DNA of 64,000 bases from Nephromyces sp. MM_2019 (taxonomy: Eukaryota > Apicomplexa > Aconoidasida > Nephromycida). The notes beneath the pieces are model-generated. The model was not told the origin of the DNA, made no database searches, and worked only from the letters and a program-made list of their open reading frames with translations. The DNA lies in assembly GCA_015657535.1 (NCBI GenBank), contig JADHZB010002101.1, positions 1 through 64,000 on the forward strand. The letters run 5' to 3'. Shown here one piece after another: positions 1-12,093 of the stretch. A program made the translations under genes and the position numbers. How positions within the stretch are numbered: the first letter of the stretch is position 1; each line of letters starts with the position of its first letter.

Positions 1-1381
1 CCCCCCCCACCTTTTCCGAGCAGCCACCTGGCATGAATGATGGTTACCCTCCACCCGACATCACAAGGCCTGATCTTCAATCACCCAACCCCCCTAGCCT
101 ATTAGGCGACCCCCTCCCTGCAGATACTATGCGCTTCATCAGGGGTGTGTTAGATAGGCTGGTACAGTCGCAGATGCAGCAAGACGCTGGAAGTCGCGTT
201 ACTGTGGAGATTAAACGTGGAATTGACGAATTGTATTCAAAGGTATACTAGAAGAAGAGGGTGAATGATCTCAGTGTGTGTGTGTGTGTGTGTGTGTAAT
301 GTTAAGCTTGTGTGTTTGGGGGAGGAGCTACGAAAGGCAGGCAAAAGGCTGCTTTTTGTAGCTTTCTGCGACTAAAACTTTGTATTATATGCGGAACCAT
401 TTTCTATCTACCCATATGTGTGTGTGTGCTACTTCTGTGCCTCTACTAACACTATGTTCTTCTTGCCTTTATAGATGAATAAAGTGGTAACTTCTGCCTA
501 TGTACTTTGCTAAATGAAACAGTCTTTGGATTTGTGTGCGAATCTCGTGGTGTTTTGGGGGGTTACTCGTGTGTGTGCATATTTTAATCCTATAGTGTGT
601 GTGTGTGCGAATTTTACTCGTATTACATCTTTTTGTGTGCGCGGATTTCCCCACCCTTAAAATGCTTTCCTTTGCTGCTTGTCTTTACCAATGCGTTTTG
701 GCTGCTTCGCGTCGACTTCTGCACACACACACACACAAATCTTCCTGCTCTTCCTCCTGCACCATCTATGATGCAGTTATCTTCAGGAATGCTTGCTAAC
801 AATGTGAGCTCAGAGATTGTCTCATTTTGCCAAGCAGTGAATGATGGCAACTACGCAGCCTCCCAGAGGATGCAGATGGATTTGATAAGAAACGAATGGC
901 ATGAGCAGAACAAGAATTGGTAAGGGGTGTGTGTGCGCGATGGGTGCGTATGATTAGTGTGCGTGTGTGTGTGTGTGATCGGTGCGTATAATAGCTGTTT
1001 ATGATGAATATGTGTGATTGATGCTTATTTGCGTGACTTGTGTGTGTGTTTGGTGTGCTTGTGTGATGGGTTTAGAATGTGTGTGTGCGTGTGATATATG
1101 CACGTGAGACATTTAGCTGAGGTACACCTGTTGCAGTGGCGATAGGCCGGTTTTGTCTCATAGTCTAAGTGACTAATTCATATTCACCTTTGTTACTGTG
1201 ATAAGATGAGGTTGCCAGCTAATATATATAAACTTTTCACACACACTACCTGCTTCCTCACGGAACACACAACCCCCCTATGCACCCCACACAAACATCC
1301 CCGCACAAGCACCTCCCACACACACCCAGCTCTTGTTTTCTTAGGTTACTCGCACTAAGGCGACTAATGCAGAGACAGTGA
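1..1381 (+). CDS. SEC31: Sec31-like COPII outer-coat protein, C-terminal part (5' end outside window)
   Basis: Three exons are visible: 1-242, 777-919 and 1345-1381, with the stop TGA at 1379-1381. The first visible exon is open to the window edge and starts in a proline-rich stretch. Then comes a helical segment (LPADTMRFIRGVLDRL), followed in exon 2 by a segment ending in DLIRNEWHEQNKNW. This is the pattern of the C-terminal alpha-helical domain shared by Sec31 and SRA1 proteins. Junctions are phase 0 (AAG|GTATAC) and phase 2 (ATTG|GTAAGG), and the last exon finishes the protein as W-LLALRRLMQRQ. If the second intron were not spliced, a TAA would follow the W codon at once. Sec31 forms the outer cage of ER-derived COPII vesicles with Sec13. 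The family call rests on this C-terminal domain plus the proline-rich linker; the WD40 part is not in the window. Both introns are TG-rich on the coding strand. Confidence 0.72.
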
Positions 1382-2179
1382 GAGGCGGGCTTTTAAGCTG
1401 AAATTTCTGGAACTTCCTCTAGAGCTTCATCTCCCCAGTATAGGTTAGAACGGATTCACCCACACATGCACACACAGATTTGGACGATACAAACACGCCG
1501 TGGTGTTATCATGAATAGCCTCGTATATAAGGAAGACTCATGCTTCTCTACAGAGCCCTATCACTACGTATTGGTGAAACGCTTAACTGTAGAAACTTCC
1601 ATCCTAAAAGAACTCTTCTCTGTGTATGTGCGTGTGTGTGTGTGTGTGTGTGTTCGTGCGTGCATGAGAAACCAAGATATTTACAGAAAGTGATGAGGTG
1701 TATCTACATTCAAAGGTGTACATACATAGTATTTTTGGGATAAATGGATGTAAGCGGGGCTGTTGGGAGGTTGGTGTGTGTGTGTGTGTGAGATTTGAGG
1801 AATGCGTTTGCAGCTGTTTGTGTTTGTTTTTTGCACATATGTGTTCATGCGTTTGGCTGTATGTTCGGCTGTGTGTTTTTATGAAGGTTTACTCGTGTGT
1901 GTGCTGTTGGTCTGCAACGTGTGCGGCTCGAACGCTTAGCATCAGGCTGCTGTGCCTACCAGTTTGCTTTTTGTGTGTCCATCGGATGCTGGTTTGAGCT
2001 GTCTGTGTGTGTGTATGTCCATCGAAGGCTGTCTATATGCCAGTCTACGCGTGTGTTTGTCTGCTTATATATTTGTGTGTGGATGTGTATGTCTATATGT
2101 GTATGGGTCAGCCAATGTGTTTGCGGTTCCTACGCTATACCATGCAATGTGTGCTTCGTGGCTGACTATTGCAATGACT
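1382..2179. other. Convergent spacer rich in TG tracts
   Basis: About 800 bases lie between the Sec31-like stop and the 3' end of the next minus-strand gene. The stretch is dominated by TG dinucleotide runs, for example around 1622-1660, 1770-1800 and 2000-2100. These produce long open frames of Cys/Val repeats that I regard as artefacts. I see no convincing gene here. Confidence 0.6.
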
Positions 2180-3833
2180 TCATGCATCAGCAGCTTGCGT
2201 GTGTGTGTGATTGACGTATATTAGCTGGGCGAGAGCGTCCTCCTGTGGTCTTTCAAGGTATTCATCCTGAGGCAATTGCGATTGAATTCCGCTCCGTTGC
2301 CGCCAATCTAGGCCCATTCGCACACACACGCACACCTAAGCTCTTTAGTATGGCAATAGATCCCTCAAAATAGAGAAGAAACCCTAGCTTTTTCTAGGTA
2401 TTCTACAGCTAGAGAACGCACACACACCCACTCAATCTCACTTTCTTGTGTGTCCACCATCATAAAGCCTTCTTTCCGACCTTTATCGCTTGAGGGAGCG
2501 TGTCGTGATGCAGTTAACACACACGCATCCATAGCCTCACGGTCAGCACCCACACACATATTATCAGCGTACATACACCGATAGTTGCTGAAGCTTTAGT
2601 TACTGGTTGATACTAGTGAATCACCTTCGTTTCTCGTGTGGCATCCTCCGCTAGGCCTTCCACTGAGAGGGCTTCTACAAAGTCTCATGCAAACACACAA
2701 GCACAAACAAAAGCAAGGGTGACACGCACACAATAGCCGAGCAAGCTTGCACAAACATGCGCACACCAAATGCACACAATAGTAGACTCCTCACGCACAC
2801 ACAAACGCCTCATGCAAATATCTCATACACAAACTTCTCACAAAAATGCCACACACAAACAAACACCTTATAAACACACAGATATCACGCTCATGCAAAC
2901 ACCTCACGCACGCACACACATACACACACACATGCACACACCTAAAAAAAATATATCTAGCTTAAAGCGATGCCAAAAGATTGCGATTCTTGCAGCAATT
3001 TCGGTAGAAAATCTCCAAAATCCCTCCCTCTTCATCCAGAAAATTCCACACAAGACGAAAAAAATTGCAGAAAATCCGTGAAAGTATGCTTTTTTGTTTT
3101 TGCTCTTCTTCAAGTGTAAAAGCCTCATATATTCCCATTTATTCAGCTTCTTCTAAAGTACATTAGTTTTGCTTAGGTTTCCATTTTCTCTGCATATAAT
3201 CTTCTTCATTTGCTTCCCTTTCCATTGTAACTTGCTTTTGCTTGTTGCTCACGTACTGATAAGGAGAGTTATGAAGCAGAAAGCTATCTCAATCGGGAGG
3301 AGAAAGCACACACACACAATGAAACACACACATAAGCACCCACATGAGCACACTTAAAATGACACACAAACACACAAGATAGACCAAATACCGATCGTAG
3401 CACCACCCATTAAAACACCCAAACCCTTCCAGGTTATGCTCACACACACTCATATACGCACTACACCCATCGACAAGACACACGCTCATAATGGGCATAC
3501 AGGAACTTGTCATTGCAGCGCACACAAAATCATCGCAGGAACACCTGCACCGCATGAACCCACCAATTCATTACACACACTCATCATCCGGATCCTCAGC
3601 ACATATCTACACACGCGCAACGCCTTAAACCCTCACACCCCCTCCCAATAACACTATCAGCTTCCACACCACCACCCCCCTTAAGAAACACACCTCAATG
3701 TGCTCATATCGTTTGATGCACTCCTGCATGCGTAGAGACTCAGGCTTGCACCTCATTATACTCCAAAACTTATCCACCACACAATCAACATACTCATCAA
3801 TCTCTGGTCTGTAGAGAGTATAGAGCATAGAGC
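2180..3833 (-). CDS. Unrecognised minus-strand gene, 3' exons
   Basis: Candidate exons on the minus strand are 3833-3694 (or from 3808), one somewhere in 3100-2950, one ending near 2432, then 2393-2336 and 2307-2180. The last three join in phase: TGG|GTGTG (phase 0), then AAAAAGCTA to TTAG|GTG (phase 1), then a 2-base entry. They end in an acidic amphipathic stretch (LPQDEYLERPQEDALAQLIY) and a TGA at 2182-2180. The upstream exon reads RPEIDEYVDCVVDKFWSIMR, ends in a donor GAG|GTGTG and looks coding. CA-rich introns on the plus strand agree with minus-strand transcription. I do not recognise the family. The exon near 3.0 kb is ambiguous because two frames look open, and the 5' end was not found. 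It could be one gene or fragments of two. Confidence 0.35.
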
Positions 3834-3885
3834 CTACGTTATATTAGGTTAACAAAGACAGAGGTAATGGGTCTGTGCGTATCAG

Positions 3886-4075
3886 TTTTCTGCGTGTGCC
3901 TCAGTTTTCTCTGTGTGTACTGGCTTTTTCTGTGTGTATCTTCGTTTTCTCTGTGCACTTGTTGGATTTCTTTCTGTGCATGTTGATTTTCTCTATGTGT
4001 GTGTTGGTTTTCCTTGTTTGTGGATTGGTTTTCTCTGTGTGTGCATCTGTTGGTATTCCCTTTGTATGTGCAGGG
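3886..4075. repeat. Degenerate ~20-21 bp tandem repeat (TTTTCTCTGTGTGT-type)
   Basis: About nine imperfect copies of a unit like GGTTTTCTCTGTGTGTNNT follow one another with a period of about 20-21 bases. Each has a pyrimidine block followed by a TG block. It lies between the two minus-strand candidate genes, although its TG strand is plus. Confidence 0.7.
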
Positions 4076-4137
4076 TATTGCTTGCTATTCTCTCTGTGTG
4101 ATTCGCAGTGAAGCCACCTGAGTGGTATGATGATGTT

Positions 4138-4900
4138 CTACAAGGCGCACTGCCTATCTTCTTCAAGAATATCACCACTTTGAGAGAGCACTCGGTAGTC
4201 AATCCTCACACAGCAGTATGCAGTTAGAAATACACACATTGAAGCACCAAAAACACACTAAAACGCACTGAGATACCTGCATTTATCTCTGATGAAACCT
4301 CCAACAATCTGACGAGCTTCATTCTTCTCCTTCATCTCGCACTCTGAAACGGCAGGAGAAAACATCAAGCTTTAATATATTTGGGTGAAGAAGAGGAGAA
4401 AACATCAAAAATCATCATATTTCACCAAAAAATGAAGATAACACACACCTTCATCATGAAAGAGTTCTCTGGGTGTGCCCTGTAAGTACACACAAACTTC
4501 AGGTCACAGATAAAGCATATTAGAACTGAGAAACCTTGCATGGATGGAAAGGCAAGATTCGCTTTGAACTATACACACACATACAGAAATACACACACAC
4601 ACCACAACCACAACCACAAGCCATAAGCACACACTGAAAAACAACAAGCGCACACACACACCCACATACACTAAGCATAGAATTCTTCCACAAAACTAAA
4701 AGGCAGAGAAAAGCTTTGAAATCCCCTTCTATTCGTAGTCTAAGCATACCATCGACCTCTCGAACTTCAAAGTATGAAACTCCGGCCTTCCTCATAGCGC
4801 TAGGGGTAGCAGACTCCATCCTTTTGCGTGAATTTCTTCTACTGTGTGCATGGAAAGTAGAGGAAACACGATAAGAATCAAGCATTGAAGATGAAGCTAT
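4138..4900 (-). CDS. Unrecognised small minus-strand gene, last four exons
   Basis: Exons 4900-4757, 4479-4449, 4343-4277 and 4204-4138 join with consistent phases 0, 1 and 2 and end at TAG (4140-4138). Acceptors are TTGAAG, TTACAG, GTTTCAG and GTGAG; donors are GAG|GTCGAT, GAAG|GTGTG and GCAG|GTATC. The product is at least about 96 residues and highly charged. It has an Arg-rich stretch (SRRNSRKRMESA), then VSYFEVRE, GTPRELFHDEE and EMKEKNEARQIVGG, and ends EEDRQCAL. No membrane segment is visible. The start may be one of the Met codons in the first listed exon, or in an exon upstream. A second donor (GATG|GTATGC, ending the first exon at 4750) is stronger by eye but breaks the frame. I do not recognise the family. 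Confidence 0.45.
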
Positions 4901-6275
4901 CTTCAAAAATCCAAGAGAAAAAAGGGAAACACAAAAAAGCTGTTGTCAAACTCCACAACCTTGCACACACAGTCACATAGAGAGAGGGGCACACAATATC
5001 AAACTAAATCACACCGAGATGTGCACCCATACACAGAGAGGCATACCCACACATACACGCACAAACACGCACACACACAGCTCAGTTAAAAACGCGCTTC
5101 TTCACACATTCCAAATGCTCTTCGTCTACAATTCAACACACTTTTTCCAAACACTTTCTTTTCCTGAGTTATTTCATCGCATATTGAAGATATTTCTCTT
5201 ATATCTTCTAAGCTGAAGACGATTCTGTATAAAGGTGGAGAGTTGAGATAACGAGAAAAAAGCGGAATTTCCGCCCATTAGATAAATCTTCAAAAGATCA
5301 GCTCTTCGTCTCAAGCCGATATGTATTCAAGTCGCTCACAAACACTCGCAGTTTTACTCATTTTCCTGCATCATCATATTCAAAGTTTGTACAAAAATTT
5401 CGTCAAAACAACTCGCTTGTGTCCTTTCGCAGTATAAATATCATTTTTCGTAAAAAACTGCCTTCTTTGATGAAAGAGTTTGCATTCTTTTCGATGAGAT
5501 GCTCGGACTTTGGTATGCATCTTGTTGCCGTTAGCTATTGAAATGTGCATGTGTGCGTGTGAGGGGATGTACGCGGGTGTGTGTGCGTGTGCGTGCGTAA
5601 TGGGATGTGCGGGTCATGGCACGTGTGCGGGTCTGTGGGTGATGGTGTATTTGACGATGATGCTGTGTGCGGCTCATCGTGTGTGTGTAATTGAGCATGT
5701 CCCTGCGTAATTGAGCGTGTGTGTGTTTGATGACGCATGTGCGCTTATCCCCGTGTGTGTGTAATTGAGCATGTCCCTGCGTAATTGAACGTGTGTGTGT
5801 TTGGTGACGCATGTGCGCTTATCCCCGTGTGTGTGTATCTCGGTGTGTGTATCGCCGTGTGTGTGTACCACCTCAGTGACTCCAAAACACGGCCTTATTA
5901 AACTCTTCATTAACTTACTTTTCATCCTCTTCATCTGTCTAACAAACGCGCGCACTCCTTCATTCTTCTTCATTTTTTGCAAAACTTATTGCGATAGTGC
6001 TGCGGGTGTTTCTAATTCACACGCTTTCCTGCTCCAGTTTCTCTCTCCCTCTTCAAAGTTATACGATAAAGATTGCGGATATTTTCCAAACTATAATTAG
6101 GATCTCCCTCATCTTATTCTATATTTTCCATTGAGAAAGCATCATCTTCAATATGCAACACTATTCTTATTTTCACTACTTCTAGGAAAATCTCCTGTTT
6201 CTTCTTCATATCCCCCACGTCTTTTTGTCTTTTTCTTTATCTTCTTCTACATTTGCATATATTTTACGTTAACCG
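4901..6275. other. Divergent spacer between unknown gene and glutaredoxin gene
   Basis: No convincing exon was found. The part from about 5510 to 5870 is TG-rich and includes a 74 bp tandem duplication (listed separately). 5870-6275 is T/C-rich with CTTCTTC motifs and is the likely promoter/5' UTR of the glutaredoxin gene. Confidence 0.5.
5691..5838. repeat. 74 bp tandem duplication in TG-rich DNA
   Basis: Two nearly identical 74 bp copies start at 5691 and 5765 with TTGAGCATGTCCCTGCGTAA. Each contains a second TAATTGA, then TGACGCATGTGCGCTTATCC and a TG run. Differences are single bases, so the duplication looks recent. Confidence 0.85.
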
Positions 6276-8251
6276 ATGATGATTTCGCGCGTTAGACACT
6301 CCCTTCTTCATCTCTGTAAGTTTTCGTCTCTTTCCTCCTTCAAAAATGGAAATTTCACTGGAAATTCGAGACTTCAGGCTTACTTTTGTGCCGCTTCTCC
6401 CTTTACAGGATTAACTTCCTCTCTTGGAGACAGAGAAAATCTCAATTCACGGACTGTATGTGCGCAGAATTTCCTCTGCTTCTCATCTTCTTCAGGTATT
6501 TTTTACGTTGCATGCGAATCGTTAGATGTAGTGGATAGTCGTTGTTTGAAGATTGAAGCTGCATGTGTGGAAAGTTGCAGTTGAACGTTTTCTATGAGTA
6601 AGGACATACATGTGTCCATTGACGGAAATCAGAATTTGATGGTTTGCTGAACTTTATGTTGTGTGTTGTTGTGTGTGTTATGTGTATCACTTGTATTGTG
6701 TGTGTTTTGCGTGAAATTTCCAAGTGTTTTTGAATAGAAAAATTTTTTTCTACATTTCAATTTGCCTTTTGCTTCACATCAAAACATTCATCTTCGGTTG
6801 AACTTTCATCTTTTCTTAATGATGATTAGCTCCTCACGCCATAGTCTGCACACACAGCTCACACGTGTCACAATTTCAATGATAGACACACACACAGTAA
6901 AGCGATGTCTTTTATGCAATTTCAGCTGAAGAAAACCCCTCAGGAGGTAGTAAAGATGGCATGAAGGTAGGAGCTGCTGATAGTATGATGGTGTGTGTGC
7001 GGATAGCTTGATGATATTCCCTGAAAGTTGAATGAAGTGGGTGAAATTTGAAGAAAATGAGTGTATGTACACCCTCGACTGTTTGAAACTTTGCTTTGCA
7101 GTTCATATTTGCAAGAATTTTCCACTGGAGTATGTGGCATACTATTGTGTGTGTGATGCTCTGGAGTTGTGGTTTTTAGAAAAAGAGAGTGTGTGTGTGA
7201 TCCCCTGGAGTGGGTGGTATTTAGAGTTATATTGAGTTCGTTCATGCGTAACCCCCTGGAGTTTCATGCTTTATGGTGTTAGATTAACTGTACGTGTGCG
7301 TATGTCTGTGTATATCCTTGTGTGTGCCTGGTGTTTATGCCCTAGCAATTTTGGGTGTTTTCGCACCTACGGCTTTTGTGGGTTTAGCCTATCAAAATTT
7401 ATCCAACACACACTACATTTCATTTTTTCCCTCGGTATATAGGATATGCTGAAGTTCATTGATGAAGCTGTAAAATCCAACAAAATACTCTTATTTATGA
7501 AGGGCAATCCAGACAATCCTCAGTGTGGCTTCAGTGCTCGGGTATTTCATTTTTTTGGCATAGAATGCGTGTGTTCATTCCGAAGTGAAGGTTATACTGT
7601 GTGTTGTTTTTTAGGTGCTTGCTTTGCAGTCTTATACTATTTACTTTTATTTCAGAGAAGAAACAGACTTCTTCTACTTATATGTGTGCATGAGCTCTCC
7701 AAATTCCCTCACTTTGTCGTTACCCTTACCATCTTCAACGTTCTCTTCATGGGGATGATCATCACCTTTGTGATGAAAATCGTTTACATCTTCATCTTTG
7801 TGGTGATGCTCACCCACATCTTCATCTTTTTTGCGACACTCAGCCACATCGTCATCTTCTTGCGGTTCTGTGCTTAGCATTACTCTCATGTTCGCCCTTG
7901 ATACTCCTCATTAGCAGTCTCCTTCTTCATCTTCACCTTATTGATGGTTTTCTTCGTCTTCTCTGATTTTTTTCATTTTCTTTATCTAATCTGATGCAGA
8001 TAGTGGCGATACTAAAGTCGTTAAACGTTGGAGACTACAGCTACGTGAATGTGCTAGAGTCTCCGATTATCCGCGAAGCAATCAAAGTCTACACTGAGTG
8101 GCCTACAATTCCTCAGCTCTTTGTTAATGGAGAGTTTGTCGGTGGTTGTGATATAATCACTGGAATGCATAAGGATGGAGAGCTGAAGGTTTTACTGGAA
8201 AAAAAGGGAGTTTATAAGGAAAATTCTGCCTCCAAAGAAGCTGAAGGATGA
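6276..8251 (+). CDS. GRX5: Monothiol (CGFS) glutaredoxin, Grx5-like
   Basis: Exons 6276-6495, 6926-6966, 7443-7541 and 8000-8251 join in phase (1, 0, 0) into a 203-residue protein. Residues 1 to about 85 form a Ser/Arg/Phe-rich extension without acidic start, fitting an organelle transit peptide. Residues 88-200 are the glutaredoxin fold: [18 protein letters not shown] with the single active-site Cys at 115 (CGFS 115-118), then WPTIPQ (154-159) and NGEFVGGCD, the glutathione-binding elements. All are in family order. Grx5 proteins bind a glutathione-ligated [2Fe-2S] cluster and pass it to acceptor proteins in mitochondria or plastids. Two in-frame ATGs (6276, 6279) open the gene. The small 41-base exon encodes a flexible linker. 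Introns 2 and 3 carry TG-rich or CTTCATC-rich stretches. Compartment (mitochondrion versus relict plastid) cannot be decided from sequence. Confidence 0.93.
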
Positions 8252-11200
8252 ATGCTGTAGAGATCTCTCTCTCAGATGACTTGTTCAAAAAGTTGAAGAT
8301 GAGGGCTTTTCGCTGTGAGAAAGCAGAAAAAGATTGAAGCTGAAGGATGAATGCTGGAGAACACCTTTTTTTAAGAGATATTCTACTGGATCAAAAACTA
8401 GTTTCTTTGCAAAGATTTTTGTGAATTCATCTTCATTGTTAGTCTGGAAGATGGAGAAAATATAGACGTGAAAGATTGCTCAAACAGGAGCTCTTTGATG
8501 AGCTTTTTATGATGAAAATTAGCAAAGAGAATCACACTCAAGTTGATATGCCCTTCTACCACTTTTCTGTGATTAATTCAAAGGGTATCTCAAAAAATTG
8601 CAGTAGATTTGATAGGCAAAAAAGTCTCCAAAAGTGAATTCACTCTCTGCATGCAAGCAATTTTCTACGTTGACTCTGAGCTAGAGAGAGCTAAGGAACT
8701 CTTTGGATCATCTCGACTGTACGTACACCGCCCACCCCCCCCCGCACACACGCACACTCCCTCTATAGTTAGCGGCTAGTGTCACTGTGTGAGTCTCAAG
8801 CAATCCTCCAGCATCGAAAGGAATCTTCTATATAGAAAAGAGTGCATATCTTGCAAAAACACCTAGTCTAGGCCTGAAAATTCCTACTTCTTCAAGCTTT
8901 TTCTATCAATCCTTTGAAGATATTTGTCGCATTCTCTGCCCTTTCTCCACCAGAAAACAGCCTCTAATTGCAGCGTTCGATGACGTATTCAACGTGTGTT
9001 GCTCAAATCTCGAATGATTACTCCAAATTCAAGCTCTTTTTGGAAAGATTTTTGGGTTTCCCAAGGCTTTTGGCTGAAAGCTTACGAAATCGTCAGAGCT
9101 TGGCAAAAAGTTGAAAAAAAATAAAGTGTCACACCAAATATCCGTTCGCTAAGAAAGAAGCTCTCAGTAGTATATACGCTTTGAATGATTGCTCTGTTGA
9201 TCAGTGAACCAACTCTTTCTGATGTTTTCTTCTTTGATATCTTCGATTTTTCGGGATTTTTTAGTGGCAGGAAGTGAGAGGAGTTATTGAGTTTTGTATC
9301 ACAGTTACTGCGCATTTTTTGATGTTTTTCTAGTGATTAAGGTGTGTACGTACAGTGATTACGCCTCTGTTATTATTGTGGTATGTGTTCCATGAAGATT
9401 CATCTATTGGCCTCCGTTGATAAGCTGTTTTTAGTGAAGCTATCATACGATTGAAGAGGAATTTGCTTCTTCACGCTGCTTCTAGAGGAAATACATGAGA
9501 GCATAACCAGCAGATTATCAATCAATTTTTTTTTCTGAAGCGAATTTTCTGTCTAATAAAAAAGCGTACGGACGACATAGGAGAGACACACCGTCTTTAA
9601 ATATGCTTTCAAGCAAGTTTTCCTCTTTCCCAGGATATATTTTTTTTCAGGATTCTAGTTTTGTTAAGAAAACTAGTAGGAATGTGCAAAAAAAAATAAA
9701 GAGATTTTTTCGAAGAATTTCAAACAAGAAAAATTGCTCTGTTTGGGGGTCTAAACTGAGCTCTTAAGTCTCTAAATGATGGTAATTGAAGAATTGCTGC
9801 TTCTTGCGTCACTGCCATCAGCACTAGCAAATGGTTAGGCAGCAGTTTCCAGTAGCATTTTTCCCCCATTCAATCACATCTTCATCAAGCTGAGCTCTTC
9901 TTTAGACGAGAGATAATCACCTTCAGTGTGATGCTTTTATGTGAGCATCTGCCTTTATGAGGTGATGCATATAAAGTATTAAAGTAAAAGTTTCTACATC
10001 TGCTTATGAGCAGCTTTTTTTTTGGGGATTTTGCAGCAATTCTCCACCTTGCTGATATTTTTCAAGATGATGGCATACCCCCACGCGTTTCTGCGGCGTT
10101 TATAATAGCTCTTTACTAGTTTTAGCCTGCTGGTGTGTATCCTCCATCTTTCATCATAGTTTGTTTTTTCCTCATTCTATTGGCCAAATATTCAGGTATT
10201 TCTTAAAGTTTAAGGGAAACTTAGCTGATAGTAACGGTAGATTGAATTTCAGACTGGAGGGAATGTTTTTTAGGTATGGACAAACCTGAAGAAGTAGCAA
10301 AATTGGCGAAAAAATTGCTAGCCTATTAAAGTAAACTAGTGTGTTTGAAGACAAAGTTTCTTATCAGAAGATGCAAAAGATGATCAAACTGTTCTTTTCC
10401 GATTTGCTCATTCATGTTCTCTTCCTCCTCAGATTATCAACAAAAAATCTAGTCGTTTTATCAACAAAAGCCGTGCAGTATTTAAGACTTTTCAGTATAA
10501 CTTTTACGCATGCGTTGTATCGTAATATGGGGGATGCTGTCAAGCTTCTACGTGTGTACATTTATTTGACGGCATAATCTCTTTATAGCCATTCTGTGTG
10601 TGTGCTTAGGCATACTACGCTTTACGGAAAGGATTTTCCACTTTCTGTGTTAAGTTTGCAAGAGAGTTTCATTTTGTGTCGACTTGTTACTCTCTTCATC
10701 CTCTTTTAAGTGTATTGGTGTGTGTTTTTGGGAAACAGATTTTCGTCCTCTTTTAAGCGTGTTTCTGGGAAGCGGATCTTTATACTCTTTTAAGTGTTTT
10801 GTTTGGGTTTTTTTGGGAAACAAATTTCCGTCCTCCCTTCTAAACATCCCCCTTTTTATCGACTCTAATCTACTTCTTTAGAACTCATTTCGAATGATAG
10901 ATCCATTCCCTTTGTAGACTTTATCGCATCATTTTCTGGCAAGCTTTAAAATACAGATTTCCTCCCCTTTTTGAAGATTTGAAACTTTAGTCCTCTCAGC
11001 TGTCATGACTACAGCCAGCTTGTTTTGCAAATCTACCTCCTAATCACACTGTGTGCTTGCGTGGTATCTTTTAGATTAGTTCTTATTCTTTGAGCTTTGC
11101 TTACAGCCTAACCCTCTCGTAAGAGATGTTTCTTTCGACTTTCCAGATACATGCTATTATATATATCTTGGCTGTGTTAAAACCATAAGAAGATTGTCTA

Positions 11201-12093
11201 CCGAGTATCTGCTGCTTTAGCTATGATCAATGGTTTTTCAAATTTTAGAGCTTCTAGAAGATACTTTTGATTGCTTTTTTTTGTATCATGAATCTTTCAA
11301 GAAGTAGGTGATTGAAAGTCTTATTCTAACTCTGAAAGTTTTCACTTTATTTTACTCCTTTTTTGATTTGCAACGATTTTTATTTTGAGCTTTACGAGCC
11401 CGGTTCACCCCCCCTTCTGTTTGCCTACCTAACTGCTTCGTATGCAAAGTATAATAAAGCTTGCTTAAGCCTTCAAGATTATGAATCTACGTACCTCCTT
11501 GTGGCCAATATTCCAGTGCTCCTTCGCACATTTATTTCCACAGTAACTAGCAATATTGCACCTGTATTTAGAGCGAAGGATTAAGATATTACCCATCACG
11601 GATAGAAGCAAGAAAAAGAAAGAATTCCATACCCAACGCTACACACTAAATTTTGAATAGTGGTGGATACAAAGTAGCTGCTATGTTAAGCTGGCATGAA
11701 TGAAGCCCTATAAGGCTTGCGCACCCTTTGCTTTTTGTTTTCTCGGCTTTTATAGGTTTCAACTTTCAAGTTGCAAAATAAATTAATTTTCGTAAGTGCG
11801 CGCAGAAATTCAATAAAGTCTTCTCCAAGTCTGCGGCTCTAAGTCAAAACTTTGACGGTACTTTCGTGGCTGCTTACATGACACCTTCCATCTAATCCTG
11901 TCATCAATCTTTTTTAGTGGTAAATGCTGCAATATGACGACTCTAAACGTGTAGTAAATGGTGCGCTGTTTTCTCTAAGCTATCCTCAGCGATAAAAACT
12001 CATTCTAATTTCTTTTCCATAAAAAAACCTCTCCCCCCCTCTCTCTTGGTAGAAAAGTTGTGCAAAAGCTCTTTTAATATTTCCTCGTAGTAC
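8252..12093. other. AT-rich convergent spacer, no gene recognised
   Basis: This 3.8 kb lies between the glutaredoxin stop and the 3' end of the large minus-strand gene. It holds many homopolymer runs and a C-rich run near 8730-8755. Short open frames (for example 10341-10577 and 11363-11584 on plus) lack splice support and family resemblance. An array near 10.7 kb is listed separately. Confidence 0.5.
10701..10840. repeat. Three degenerate ~37-50 bp tandem units
   Basis: CTCTTTTAAG recurs at 10701, 10748 and 10785. Each copy is followed by a G/T-rich stretch and GGGAAACA or GGGAAGCG, then CGT or a similar end. Spacing is 47 and 37 bases. The duplication is old and diverged. Confidence 0.65.

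Noticed and set aside
1466..2224. Long overlapping open frames of Cys/Val/Arg repeats
   Set aside because: They are translations of TG microsatellites, in several frames at once, without splice or family support.
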